DNA of 64,000 nt from SFTJ01 sp045613305 (GCA_045613305.1 JAZLAU010000037.1:1-64000); one strand, 5' to 3'; shown: positions 1-9,518, counted from the first letter of the stretch. The notes: generated by a model not told the origin, from the letters alone. Numbers and translations: made by a program.

Positions 1-105
1 TAACCAACGGCATTATATAGGTGGTTTTAAAGTAGTAGGCGGTGATGGTAATGTATTTGCTTTTGCCGTCGCTGGCGCCCGCCTTCAGCCACTTTTCTGC
101 AACAT

Positions 106-140
106 AAAAAAAGAAGGATGCATCGCAATGCGTCACATCC
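106..140 (-). terminator. Probable intrinsic terminator after the first T9SS-tail gene
   Basis: On the minus strand an imperfect hairpin (GGAT/ATCC outer stem, GCAT/ATGC inner stem, 116-140) is followed by seven T residues (106-112). Two further short hairpins lie between it and the gene end (GGCAGG/CCTGCC at 203-226 and TGGCCT/AGGCCA at 180-197) but lack a T-run. Together they probably form the 3' end of the transcript from the gene ending at 253. Nothing certain is seen in 1-105. Confidence 0.45.
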
Positions 141-252
141 CACTTTCTAAATATACTAAAATTTAAAGGGAATTTTCTATGGCCTCCCTTTAGGCCAACG
201 ATGGCAGGATTCTCTCGAACCCTGCCACCCTAATCAATTATTTATTAGTAAA

Positions 253-3075
253 TCACTTGATAAGGATTTTTGTTGGTTTCATATTTTGTGCCTTCACAAC
301 GTAAACGCCGTTTTCAAGGCCTGTTGCGTCAATTTCTACTTCGCCGTCTGCTTCTGCGCTTGCAACCATCGTTCCTGTTGCGCTGTAGATTGCCACCATG
401 CCGTCTACGCCCTTCACTGTCACGATGCCGTCGGCTACTGTCACGTCGGCTTCAGCCATTTCCACGCCTTCAATGCCTGTCATGATACCACCGGCTGATT
501 GTGATGGAGCATATGATGCTGAGTTCTTTTCCTTCACGTTTTGGTCTACGTCTTCGTTTGTTGTGATAGCCTTAACGTAATAGCTGTAACGCTTGAAGTC
601 TGAGTCTTGTGCTGTCTTGTTGCCTACAGGGATGTCCAAATCAGCCTTTCTCATCTTTTCAACTGGAGTAGTGAATGTGTAAGCTGTTGTACCTTCTTCT
701 GCTGCAACTTCAGCTACCAATTCGTAACCGCCTACTGCGAATGTTGCTGCTTCGCCTACTTCCTTGCCCCAGATTTCGAACTTCACTGGCTTAGTGCCTG
801 CATATTGGTCTTGCATGCTCCATTGCAATGTAGCGTTTTGATACAAGAAGTGGTAGTCTTGTGCGAATTGCAATGTGCTGCTTGCTGATAGGTTAACTGC
901 CAATTCGGCGTTTGTACCTGCATATTCAACTACTGCGCTTTCGCTACCGTAAGTGTTAGCCTTGTCGTCGTAGTGAGCCACTGAGTAAGCCCATGCTTCT
1001 GGTTCAGATGCTGCTGCACCACCTACTACTTCGCCTGCTGCGATTGGTTTTGTTGCCACGTAGTCCACAATGCTCAATTGGCCGTTTACCAATGCAATTT
1101 GTTCGCTTGAGCCGCGGTGTGAGAATGTGCCGTTACCGTTGTCAACCACGTCGGCCACCTTCACCACTTTAACCTCTTCTCCTTCTTGCTCATAGCGATA
1201 GATGAAGTAGCCTGTACCCGAACCTGTCATGGCTGGCTTGAACGAAATCACGTTGTGGAACAATTCTTGGTCAGCACATGTTGCTGCATCTGGAGTACCT
1301 GAGCGGTAAGCCTTTGCTGCTGTGTTTTGAGCCTTAGCGTAAGCAATTTCTGCGTAGTTTGAGTAGTACTTGTTTTCGCCAGTTGTCAATACCAATTGAT
1401 ATTTTGCGTTGTTTGCAATACCTGCCGATACCACAAACTCTTCTGTCCATGTACCATTCTTGTCGCTGCCAGTGTTGTCGATTTGTGCCACAAGTGCGCT
1501 CAATGAGATGCTTGTGTTTTCTACTGTCACAGTCTTAATAACTTCTGCTGCGTTTGTAGTGCGAACCAATTGCAATGTCGCGCCTACTGCCAAAAGAACT
1601 TCGTCGTGTGCTTCAGTTTCTGTACCCACAATTGTGTTTGTGAATGTGTTTGTTTCAGCCTTTGGGTCGTACTTTGAAGTGCCACCTGATTGAAGAGACA
1701 ACTTAAATGGAGCTGTACCAGGAATCAAAACAGTCACCACGTTTGATGTAGTTTGTGACATTTGAGTGCCGTCAGTCTTTTCTACCTTAGAGATTACACG
1801 ATAGTACACTGTGTAGCCAAGAACCTTAGTTTCATTGTCAAAATCCTTCAAACCGGTGTCAGTCCAGGTCTTGCCTGCTGCTGTAGTAACGTCGTTGCCT
1901 ACTTGTTCCTTTAGTTCGCTTGGAGCAACTTCTTCCCAGTTTGTATTGTCGTATGAACGTTGAAGAACGTAATGTTCCTTCATGCCGTCATATAGAGTAG
2001 CAGCTTGAGCGCTGTGAGTTGCATACTTGTCGAATGCTGTGTTCCAGTTTAGGCTAACATTATATAGACATTCGTTTTCAGAGTTGATTGTAGTCTTCTT
2101 AACCGCTGTTGGATTTTGCATATCAACATCATAGAAGAACACGTATGGTTTTTGGTCGTTTGCCGCACCATCAACAGCAGTTCCTGCTGCAACCTTCTTA
2201 TAACCCACAACTCTCGTGCCATCACCAGTTGTACTTGTCACTTCTTGATAGTATCTTCCTCCATAAACCGTCTTTATGTCCACATATTCTCCATCCTGAT
2301 AGATATAAACCCCCTCCAAAGAGTCCACGGTCTTTCTGTTAGAGCCCGAAGAGTTACGAATACGGTAAATTGTTCCGTTTGCTACATAAGTGTCTTCTGT
2401 TGCTACGCCGCCCTTAAAGTTAGCGAATGGCACATAAAGATATGCTGTGAAGTTATAGTGAGGAGATGTATAATCATCCTTAGCATTCAATGTGATATAG
2501 TGGTTTGTTTCAAGAGAAGTGTCACAATTGTGAGGCGATACGAAAGGAGCACCGTCTTTCAATTGATTCCAGCATGGTTGCAATGCGTCCCAACCTTGTG
2601 AAGTGTTGCTTACATAGCTCCATTCGTCATAGTAACCAAATGAAAGATAGTTGTAGTCACCCATATTTTCTCGTCTCACGATAAAGAAGAACTTGTTAAC
2701 GTCCTTTGCTTCGTGAGTATAGAATGTACCTGATGAGGTTTCTTGCTTGCTTGATTCCTTAACTTTCTCGATGTTGTCTACACCAAGGTTGATTTGATCA
2801 TAGATGCTGTAGTTTGACTTATTACCTTTCCAATAGTCGTTAATGCTTACGAAGTAAACGTCACCAACATTGTTCTTTGGCTTGTTACTGCTGCTAAGAG
2901 TATAGCTTGTACCTGAACCCGTTGCACCGCAAATGTCGGTCAACCATGAATTTAGTTCTGCTGTTCTACCTTGATCTACAAGTGACTTACCGCCTGACAC
3001 AAGAACGCCGGCGTTTGCATCAACTGCACCAAACAATCCTAAAGCGATTGATAACGTAATAAATAATTTTTTCAT
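253..3075 (-). CDS. Large secreted protein with T9SS type A sorting tail (copy 1)
   Basis: A 940-residue protein starting with a clear signal peptide (MKKLFITLSIALGLFG, cleavage near ANA). The middle (about 330-460) looks like fibronectin type III-like beta-sandwich sequence. The last 75 residues form a compact beta domain ending VYVVKAQNMKPTKILIK, the pattern of the Por secretion system (T9SS) type A sorting tail. It is therefore probably exported through the outer membrane and kept at or released from the surface. No catalytic motif was recognised. It is a tandem paralogue of the gene at 3801-6683: the N-terminus, central and C-terminal regions are close, while residues of about 240-310 differ most. 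Codon use is strongly biased (AAC, GAA, GTT), as in highly expressed genes. Function unknown. Confidence 0.85.
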   Translation of the reverse strand: MKKLFITLSIALGLFGAVDANAGVLVSGGKSLVDQGRTAELNSWLTDICGATGSGTSYTLSSSNKPKNNVGDVYFVSINDYWKGNKSNYSIYDQINLGVDNIEKVKESSKQETSSGTFYTHEAKDVNKFFFIVRRENMGDYNYLSFGYYDEWSYVSNTSQGWDALQPCWNQLKDGAPFVSPHNCDTSLETNHYITLNAKDDYTSPHYNFTAYLYVPFANFKGGVATEDTYVANGTIYRIRNSSGSNRKTVDSLEGVYIYQDGEYVDIKTVYGGRYYQEVTSTTGDGTRVVGYKKVAAGTAVDGAANDQKPYVFFYDVDMQNPTAVKKTTINSENECLYNVSLNWNTAFDKYATHSAQAATLYDGMKEHYVLQRSYDNTNWEEVAPSELKEQVGNDVTTAAGKTWTDTGLKDFDNETKVLGYTVYYRVISKVEKTDGTQMSQTTSNVVTVLIPGTAPFKLSLQSGGTSKYDPKAETNTFTNTIVGTETEAHDEVLLAVGATLQLVRTTNAAEVIKTVTVENTSISLSALVAQIDNTGSDKNGTWTEEFVVSAGIANNAKYQLVLTTGENKYYSNYAEIAYAKAQNTAAKAYRSGTPDAATCADQELFHNVISFKPAMTGSGTGYFIYRYEQEGEEVKVVKVADVVDNGNGTFSHRGSSEQIALVNGQLSIVDYVATKPIAAGEVVGGAAASEPEAWAYSVAHYDDKANTYGSESAVVEYAGTNAELAVNLSASSTLQFAQDYHFLYQNATLQWSMQDQYAGTKPVKFEIWGKEVGEAATFAVGGYELVAEVAAEEGTTAYTFTTPVEKMRKADLDIPVGNKTAQDSDFKRYSYYVKAITTNEDVDQNVKEKNSASYAPSQSAGGIMTGIEGVEMAEADVTVADGIVTVKGVDGMVAIYSATGTMVASAEADGEVEIDATGLENGVYVVKAQNMKPTKILIK

Positions 3076-3249
3076 AATTGATAAGTTGTATTAAAATGTT
3101 TGTTATTTGTTTTCTTTGGTTACCACGATGACAATTAGTTATGACTCTATTCCGATACTTGAAAAAAACGTGTTACATAATCCTTATCATCCATCAAAAT
3201 GCCTTATCACTTTTAATTTTGGTTTCAAGTTATGAGCCTTTCGACATCA

Positions 3250-3257
3250 CAAAAGTA
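3250..3257 (-). promoter_or_regulatory. Bacteroidetes -7 box for copy 1
   Basis: TACTTTTG on the minus strand matches the TAnnTTTG consensus. No well-spaced TTTG -33 box is present. It predicts a leader of about 165-170 nt before the ATG at 3075, close to that predicted for copy 2. Confidence 0.5.
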
Positions 3258-3302
3258 ATTGCACTATACAGCAACACATAATATTTTTCTATCGTTAATA
3301 TA

Positions 3303-3379
3303 CGATTTACCAAATTTAACACTCCATTTAACATTTAAATATTTTGCATTTATTTTATTCTGTTGATTTTCTGCGTTTT
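3303..3379. repeat. Upstream direct repeat, copy 1 (pairs with 6918-6994)
   Basis: An AT-rich 77-nt block from CGATTTACC to CTGCGTTTT, upstream of the first T9SS-tail gene, recurs with a few substitutions at 6918-6994 upstream of the second. It shows that the upstream region was duplicated along with the gene. Confidence 0.8.
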
Positions 3380-3741
3380 GCAAATTCTCAAAAATTACCT
3401 TCGAAACTCACATTAACTTTTTAAATCAAATTCGACCTCAAATTGTAAAAAACCAATCACCACAAAAGTGGTCAAAATCTGCTCTCATTATGCCCTGACG
3501 CGGTTTTTGAACACAACCAACACACCTCGTCAACAGCCCTCGGCAATCATCACACCCAAACCACTCACTCCATTCACGAAACCCGCCGAGAACAAATGGA
3601 CCAATCTGGACCACACCAACAAGCCCAAACCCACAGCCCCCAACTTGGAAAAAACATCCGCCGAAAACCCCCTCTCACCAGCAGTCCACCTTTCTCTCAC
3701 AGACCCCCACCTCCAGCAGCCTACCAACCGCCGCCGAAAAC
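3380..3741. other. Intergenic stretch between the two tandem paralogues
   Basis: AT-rich then C-rich sequence with no supported gene. Open frames here lack start context and homology that I can recognise. Confidence 0.5.
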
Positions 3742-3776
3742 AAAAAAAGTGGCGGGAACCTCACGGACCCCGCCAC
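3742..3776 (-). terminator. Intrinsic terminator after the second T9SS-tail gene
   Basis: On the minus strand GTGGCGGG (from 3776) pairs with CCCGCCAC (to 3749) around a 12-nt loop, followed by seven T residues. It lies about 25 nt past the stop at 3801. Confidence 0.85.
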
Positions 3777-3800
3777 CCTAATCAATTATTTATTAGTAAA

Positions 3801-6683
3801 TCACTTGATAAGGATTTTTGTTGGTTTCATATTTTGTGCCTTCACAACGTAAACGCCGCTTTCAAGGCTTGTTGCGTCAATTTCTACTTCGCCGTCAGCC
3901 TCTGCGCTTGCAACTATCGCACCTGTTGCGCTGTAGATTGCTACCATGCCGTCTACGCCCTTAACTGTCACGATGCCGTCGGCTAGTGTCACGTCGGCTT
4001 CAGCCATTTCCACGCCTTCAATGCCAGTGATTATAGCACCCGCTGGGGTTGACAATGCGTAAGCTGGCGAGTTCTTTTCTGCCACGTTTTGTGCAACATT
4101 TTCTTCTTTTGTGATGATTGCCTTAACATAGAAACTGTATTTTTGGAAGTCTGATGCTTTAGCAGTTTTTGTGCCTGCAGGGATTCCTAATTCACTCTTT
4201 TTAGACTTTTGAATAGGAGTAGTGAAAGTGTATGATGTTGTGTTGTCGGCTGCCGCAACTTCACCTACCTTTTCGTAACCTGCAGTTGCAAATGTTGCAA
4301 CATCGCCAATTGCCTTGCGATAGATATCGAATCTCACTGGCTTAGCATCTTCGTATCCTGTCTTGTTCATCGCCCATGCTATAGTTTCTTTTTGGTACAA
4401 GAAATAATAGTCTTCAGCGATTACCATTGCACTATTTGCTGCATCCAAAGCCACTACTAATTCGGCATTTGTAGCCATGAAACCTTCACCACCATCGCGA
4501 GCGCTGCCGTAGGTGTTGCCCTTGTCGTCGTAATGAGCCACTGCGTAACCCCAAACCTTAGCGTCTTCTGCCTCCAATCCTGCTTGTCCTACCACTTCGT
4601 TAGGAGCAATTGGTGCTGCTTCAACCAAGTCTGACACGCTCAATGTGCCATTCGCTCCCAATTTAATTTCCTTGATAAAGGTTGTGCCGTCAACTTCATA
4701 CAAGCGGAATGTGCTTCCATCGCCAGTATCCTTAACATCTGCCACCTTTTCGCCATCGCGATAGATGTAGTAGCCTGTACCCGAACCTGTCATGGCTGGC
4801 TTGAACGAAATCACGTTATGGAACAATTCTTGGTCTGCACATGTTGCTTCGTCTGGTGTACCTGAACGGTGAGCTGCCACTGCGGTGTTTTGCGCCTTTG
4901 CGTTAGCAATTACTGCCAAGTTTGAATAGTATGGTGCTTGAGCGCCTGGAACTGTCAATACCAATTGGTATGTAGCATCCTTCTTTTCGCCGGCCTCGGT
5001 AACAAAGCTTTCTTTGAAAGTGCCGCCATCGCCGATTTGTGCAACAAGTGCGCTCAATGTGATGCTTGCGTCTTCAACCTTAACTTCGTCAACAACAGTA
5101 GCCTCGTTGGTTGTAGTGCGAACCAACTGCAATGTTGCACCTACTGCCAAAACTACTTCGTCGTGCGCTGGGGTTTCTGTACCTACTAGGGTGTTAGTGA
5201 AGGTGTTCTTTTGATTCACTGGGTCGAACACAGATGTGCCGCCTGATTGCAATTCCAACTTAAATGGTGCTGTACCTGGAATCAAAACTGACACTACGTT
5301 TGATGCAGTTTGCGACATTTGTGTACCGTCGGTCTTTTGAACCACCGAAATAACACGGTAGTAAACTGTGTAGCCAAGCTTTTTAGTTTCTTCAGTGAAT
5401 GGCTGCAAGCCTGTGTCGGTGTACTTTTTGTTAGCGGCAGACTTTACATTATTGCCTATTTGTTCCTTTGTTATGTTTTGGTCAACTTCCACCCAGTTGG
5501 TCATGTCGTATGAACGTTGAAGGATGTAATGTTCCTTCATTCCGTCGTATAGAGTAGCGCTTTGAGCTTCGTGGCTTGCATACTTATCGAATGCTGTGCA
5601 CCAGCTTAGGTCTACTGTATAAGGACATTCATTTTCTGAACTGATTGATGTCTTCTTAACCGCAGTTGGAGTATTCATATCCACATCATAGAAGAATACG
5701 TAAGGGTCTTGATTGTTTGCTGAACCCTCAATTTCTGTACCAGCAGGAACTAATTTATAGCTTGCAACTGTAGCCACATACGGTCCCCATCCACGTGTAT
5801 AAAAATACTTTCCAGCATACGCTTCCTTAACCTTTTTATACTCGCCATCCACAAGGCAATATACATCGTCGCCAATTTCAGAAATCGGAGTTGTTTCAAT
5901 TGTAGTGCTCCCCACAATATAATTAATTTCAAACGAAGGAACATCATAAATATAATAAGTCTTGCCGTCTTCCTCATAAGTGGCTTCTGTAGTTACGCCG
6001 CCCTTGAAGTTAGCGAATGGCACATAAAGATATGCTGTGAAGTTATAGTGAGGAGATGTATAATCGTCCTTTTCGTTCAATGTGATATAGTGGTTGGTTT
6101 CAAGCGAAGTGTCACAATTGTGTGGAGATGGGAAAGGAGCACCGTCTTTCAAATCATCCCAACATGACTCCAAAGCATCCCATCCTTGGCTTGTGTTTTC
6201 AACATAACTCCACTCATCATACCAAGAAAATGCAAGATTGTTATATGTACTACCAGATTTTCTTGAACCCTTTCTTACAATAAAGAAGAATTTATTTGCA
6301 TCCTCTGCTTGATGGGTATAGAATGTACCTGAAGATGTTTCTTGTTTACTTGAGTCTTCCACTCTTATGATATTATCAACACCTTCATTAATTTGAGTAT
6401 AAACATTATACGGATTTGAATTAGCGCCCTTCCAATAGTCATTAATTGACACAAAGAATACATCGCCTTCATTAATTCCATTTGGAGCTGTGGCGCCAAC
6501 AGTATAACTTGTACCAGAACCAGTTGCACCGCAAATAGCTAAAAATCGTGCTAATTCCGCATCTCTGCCTTGATCTGTAAGAGACTTTGCGTTTTCATTC
6601 GACACCAAGCCGCCATCAGCATAAGCGTCTACCGTACCAAGCAATCCTAATACGATTGATAAAGTAATAAATAATTTTTTCAT
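3801..6683 (-). CDS. Large secreted protein with T9SS type A sorting tail (copy 2)
   Basis: A 960-residue paralogue of the gene at 253-3075. I chose the ATG at 6683 because it starts the same signal peptide (MKKLFITLSIVLGLLG) as the other copy; the frame stays open upstream to 6791 but that stretch does not look like a leader. The C-terminal 75 residues again form a T9SS type A sorting domain ending TKILIK, and the last 90 bases plus the stop and about 20 bases beyond it are nearly identical between copies. FnIII-like beta-sandwich regions fill the middle. No enzymatic motif was seen. Probably a surface or secreted adhesin-like or binding protein; this role is inferred only from architecture. 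Confidence 0.85.
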   Translation of the reverse strand: MKKLFITLSIVLGLLGTVDAYADGGLVSNENAKSLTDQGRDAELARFLAICGATGSGTSYTVGATAPNGINEGDVFFVSINDYWKGANSNPYNVYTQINEGVDNIIRVEDSSKQETSSGTFYTHQAEDANKFFFIVRKGSRKSGSTYNNLAFSWYDEWSYVENTSQGWDALESCWDDLKDGAPFPSPHNCDTSLETNHYITLNEKDDYTSPHYNFTAYLYVPFANFKGGVTTEATYEEDGKTYYIYDVPSFEINYIVGSTTIETTPISEIGDDVYCLVDGEYKKVKEAYAGKYFYTRGWGPYVATVASYKLVPAGTEIEGSANNQDPYVFFYDVDMNTPTAVKKTSISSENECPYTVDLSWCTAFDKYASHEAQSATLYDGMKEHYILQRSYDMTNWVEVDQNITKEQIGNNVKSAANKKYTDTGLQPFTEETKKLGYTVYYRVISVVQKTDGTQMSQTASNVVSVLIPGTAPFKLELQSGGTSVFDPVNQKNTFTNTLVGTETPAHDEVVLAVGATLQLVRTTTNEATVVDEVKVEDASITLSALVAQIGDGGTFKESFVTEAGEKKDATYQLVLTVPGAQAPYYSNLAVIANAKAQNTAVAAHRSGTPDEATCADQELFHNVISFKPAMTGSGTGYYIYRDGEKVADVKDTGDGSTFRLYEVDGTTFIKEIKLGANGTLSVSDLVEAAPIAPNEVVGQAGLEAEDAKVWGYAVAHYDDKGNTYGSARDGGEGFMATNAELVVALDAANSAMVIAEDYYFLYQKETIAWAMNKTGYEDAKPVRFDIYRKAIGDVATFATAGYEKVGEVAAADNTTSYTFTTPIQKSKKSELGIPAGTKTAKASDFQKYSFYVKAIITKEENVAQNVAEKNSPAYALSTPAGAIITGIEGVEMAEADVTLADGIVTVKGVDGMVAIYSATGAIVASAEADGEVEIDATSLESGVYVVKAQNMKPTKILIK

Positions 6684-6864
6684 AACGATTAATTTGATTG
6701 TATTTGATTTTAAGTTTATTATCGCTTTTGAAAATATTGACCGCAATGGGGTTAGATTGTGTTGGTTTTTCATATCCAAAATGGAAAACATAATATAATC
6801 CTTATCGTTGCCAAAATATCCTCATCATCTTATCCTTATTGTCGCTTTAAGGATTTCGACACAA

Positions 6865-6872
6865 CAAAATTA
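6865..6872 (-). promoter_or_regulatory. Bacteroidetes -7 box for copy 2
   Basis: TAATTTTG on the minus strand fits TAnnTTTG and sits about 182 nt before the ATG at 6683, close to the spacing for copy 1. It implies a long leader of about 175 nt. The -33 box is not clear. Confidence 0.45.
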
Positions 6873-6917
6873 TAATCCATTTTATACATTAAATAATTTT
6901 CAAAAGCCTTTAATATT

Positions 6918-6994
6918 CGATTTACCAAATTTAACTCGCCATTTAACATTTAAATTTTTACTTTATATTTTATATTATTGATTTTCTGCGTTTT
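6918..6994. repeat. Upstream direct repeat, copy 2 (pairs with 3303-3379)
   Basis: The same 77-nt AT-rich block as at 3303-3379, here upstream of the second paralogue. From 6995 to 7334 I see only AT-rich non-coding sequence. Confidence 0.8.
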
Positions 6995-7334
6995 ATAACA
7001 CCCTATAAAAATTATTGATTTTGTAAGTTTATCTTTTTGAATAAATTTTAATACCCATTTGTGAAATTATTCGCCCTTTTTTGCCACATATCCACCTCAT
7101 TAAAAACAAACTATCATATTCTCATTTATACAATATATGATATTTATTATAGTACTTTTTATCCTTATGCATAAAGTTTGTTTTTGTATATTTAATCTAT
7201 ATATTAGCACATTTTACCTACGAATGTTATTGTATAGTCTACAAACGCACCTGCCGCACATCCACACCCAGCACAAGCATACTTGGATTAAAAAAACTGC
7301 ATGGCGAAAACATACACACGCATTCAGTTTGGTG

Positions 7335-7371
7335 CAAAAAAATATCCCCATTGCACTGCTGCAATGAGGAT
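7335..7371 (-). terminator. Intrinsic terminator after the DUF2807 gene
   Basis: On the minus strand ATCCTCATTGCA pairs with TGCAATGGGGAT across a 4-nt loop (7344-7371) and is followed by TATTTTTTT. Confidence 0.85.
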
Positions 7372-7427
7372 AGTGAATAAGTTATAGTTGCTCCCGGGAG
7401 GAAGCCTCTCCCAGTGTTAGCCAATTA

Positions 7428-8135
7428 TTACTCAACCGCAACGGCACGCAAAGTGCCCAACTGCTTAACCGACACTTTCGACGGTTTTCCCTTATAGAAA
7501 AGCTTGCCCGTGCCCGAGCCACGAAGCGAAAGTTCTCCGCCGTTCACAGTGCACGACACCTCGCCAGTGCCCACTATGCGGCACGAAACCTTGCCGGCAT
7601 CAAGTCCAAAGGCATCGATAACTCCCTTGCCCACATTGCTGGCATTAAGTTCCTGACACTTGCCGAACAGCACAATTTTGCCGCTGCCGGTGTTAATCGA
7701 CGCATCGGCAATCACTGCATTGATGTCATTAACCTGAAGCATTCCGTTGCCCGAGGTTTTAACCTTTATCTCGGTGAATTTCACCCCGTTGGTGTTAAGC
7801 ACGAGAGTGGAATCGCTACCGTTTTCCACCGACTTCAAATCGCCGGCATACACCTTGATGCGAGGCAACTTCACGGGGTTGATGGCGTTATCGGTTTGTA
7901 TGGTTAGACGTCCCTTAGCGTTGTTTTCAAACAAGATGCGAGGCACGGCTTCGTCGTGGGCATAAAACACCACCTTGCCGGCCGAATCGGCATTGCAAAC
8001 CACCTCCACACTCACGGCATCGAGCACGCGGATGTGTTGGAATGCGCCCAAATCCTTCTCATAACGATGCTGGGCCGACACAGAACTAACTGCAACGGCA
8101 AGCATAGCAATAATAAAATAAATTCTTCGTTTCAT
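7428..8135 (-). CDS. DUF2807 (putative auto-transporter adhesin head GIN) protein
   Basis: A 235-residue exported protein: signal peptide MKRRIYFIIAMLAVAVSSVSA, then repeating beta-strand turns rich in G, N, S and V (for example VENGSDSTLVLN, VKTSGNGMLQVN, NTGSGKIVLFG, VGTGEVSCTVNG, LRGSGTGKLFYKG). This right-handed beta-helix-like pattern is typical of the Bacteroidetes DUF2807 family. The biological role of the family is not established; a periplasmic or surface location is inferred. A terminator follows closely, so it is probably transcribed alone or with the upstream dihydrouridine synthase gene 54 bp away. Confidence 0.8.
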   Translation of the reverse strand: MKRRIYFIIAMLAVAVSSVSAQHRYEKDLGAFQHIRVLDAVSVEVVCNADSAGKVVFYAHDEAVPRILFENNAKGRLTIQTDNAINPVKLPRIKVYAGDLKSVENGSDSTLVLNTNGVKFTEIKVKTSGNGMLQVNDINAVIADASINTGSGKIVLFGKCQELNASNVGKGVIDAFGLDAGKVSCRIVGTGEVSCTVNGGELSLRGSGTGKLFYKGKPSKVSVKQLGTLRAVAVE

Positions 8136-8189
8136 AGTTTTAAAAAAATCAATTTAGTCGTAGTGATTTATATATAACAATGTTTTTGC

Positions 8190-9188
8190 TCATTCAGTTG
8201 CCTGCTGGGGCAAAATATCATTTTCGATGTGATTTAAAATCTCATTCAACTCGGCAAACGTGTTAGCCTGGAGCATAGCCACGCGGGTGTCGCGGAAGTT
8301 AGGAATACCCTTGAAAAGCGGCGTAGCAGCCAAATGACGGCGAATGTGCAAGATGCCGCGGTACTCGTCGATGCGGTTGATGCTTTCGTCGATTTGGCGG
8401 CGCAGCAAAGCCATCTTATAATGCGGGTCGAGCGGCTCAATGGGGCTACCATGCTCAAGGTAGTGCTTCATTTCGCGGAATATCCATGGACAACCTATGG
8501 ATGCACGGCCCACCATGATGCCGTCAACGCCATAACGGTCGTAGTATTGCGCCAACTTCTGCGGCGTGGTGATGTCGCCGTTGCCTATGATGGGAATGTG
8601 GATGCGAGGATTGTTTTTCACCTCGCCTATGAGCGTCCAATCGGCCTCGCCGGTGTACATCTGCGAGCGAGTGCGGCCGTGTATGGTGAGCGCCTGTATG
8701 CCACAATCCTGTAGCTGCTCGGCAAGCGTGGTGATAATCATATTATTGCAGTCCCAGCCCAATCGAGTCTTTACAGTGACAGGAATCTTCACGGCGTCGA
8801 CCACAGCGCGCGTAATCTCGAGCAACAACGGCACATTGCGCAGCATTCCTGAGCCTGCCCCCTTCGACGCCACCTTCTTAACCGGACAACCGAAGTTGAT
8901 GTCAAGAAAATCGGGGCCTGCAGCCTCGGCAATCTTGGCAGCCTCGACCATCGACGCCACGTCGCGGCCATAAATCTGAATGGCAGCCGGACGTTCGCCC
9001 TCCTGGATGCAAAGTTTGCGTGTGGTGCTGTTGATGTTGCGTATCAGTGCATCGGCCGACACAAATTCGGTGTAGACCATATCGGCACCCTGCTCACGGC
9101 ATATGAGGCGAAACGATGGGTCGGTTACATCCTCCATCGGCGCTAACATCACCGGGCGTTCTCCTAATTCGATGTGTCCTATCTTCAT
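8190..9188 (-). CDS. dusB: tRNA-dihydrouridine synthase (DusB-like)
   Basis: A 332-residue FMN-dependent enzyme that reduces uridine to dihydrouridine in the tRNA D-loop. Visible motifs in order: the FMN-binding LAPMEDVTDPSFR near the N-terminus, the catalytic cysteine in NFGCPVKKV, then VKTRLGW, IPIIGNGDI and VGRASIGCPWIF of the TIM barrel, with a short helical C-terminal domain. I start it at 9188 (MKIGHIELGERPVMLAPM), the normal beginning of the family; the frame is open to 9311 but the extra 41 residues look spurious. The C-terminus HIENDILPQQATE is ordinary. Confidence 0.92.
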   Translation of the reverse strand: MKIGHIELGERPVMLAPMEDVTDPSFRLICREQGADMVYTEFVSADALIRNINSTTRKLCIQEGERPAAIQIYGRDVASMVEAAKIAEAAGPDFLDINFGCPVKKVASKGAGSGMLRNVPLLLEITRAVVDAVKIPVTVKTRLGWDCNNMIITTLAEQLQDCGIQALTIHGRTRSQMYTGEADWTLIGEVKNNPRIHIPIIGNGDITTPQKLAQYYDRYGVDGIMVGRASIGCPWIFREMKHYLEHGSPIEPLDPHYKMALLRRQIDESINRIDEYRGILHIRRHLAATPLFKGIPNFRDTRVAMLQANTFAELNEILNHIENDILPQQATE

Positions 9189-9358
9189 TGTGCTGACCTT
9201 TTTATTGTTGTTTCTGATGCATTTGATTTCAATATGCGAAATTACTAATTTTTTTGCAATGCAAATATTGAATGTTGTTAAAACGAATGTGATATGCCCC
9301 ATTAAGAACACAAAAAAATTAAAAATCGGCCGCGCCGCGCATCATTTAACCCAATACT

Positions 9359-9469
9359 GCACTGCATTAATGCCCTATCTACAGCAACTGCACCGTATTA
9401 ATGCCCAATCGGCGGCAACTGCACCGCATTAATGCCCAATCGGCGGCAACTGCACCGCATTAAAGCCCA
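9359..9469. repeat. 31-bp tandem repeat, three copies plus a partial
   Basis: Units start at 9359, 9390 and 9421, each 31 nt, with a broken fourth from 9452. Each has a GCACCG(C/T)ATTAATGCCC half followed by a GGCGGCAACT-type half. The second and third units differ at one base; the first differs at several. A degenerate partial unit may precede them near 9339. They sit in a non-coding gap between the terminator of the Sus-like operon and the dus gene, and code for nothing recognisable. Confidence 0.9.
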
Positions 9470-9477
9470 CGCAAGCA

Positions 9478-9518
9478 GAAAAAAAGGCGGGAGACGCAAC
9501 CTAGTTGCATCCCCCGCA
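9478..9518 (-). terminator. Intrinsic terminator of the Sus-like operon
   Basis: On the minus strand a 14-bp stem (GCGGGGGATGCAAC / GTTGCGTCTCCCGC, one mismatch) with a 3-nt loop is followed by a T-run. It lies about 50 nt after the last gene of the operon. Confidence 0.9.

Noticed and set aside
3468..3986. A 172-codon plus-strand frame between the two T9SS-tail genes
   Set aside because: Its second half is the antisense of a confident CDS end and its first half has low-complexity Pro/Thr/Asn composition without homology or start signals.
9359..9451. Possible CRISPR array
   Set aside because: The 31-nt units are directly contiguous with no unique spacers and no cas genes are near, so it is a plain tandem repeat.
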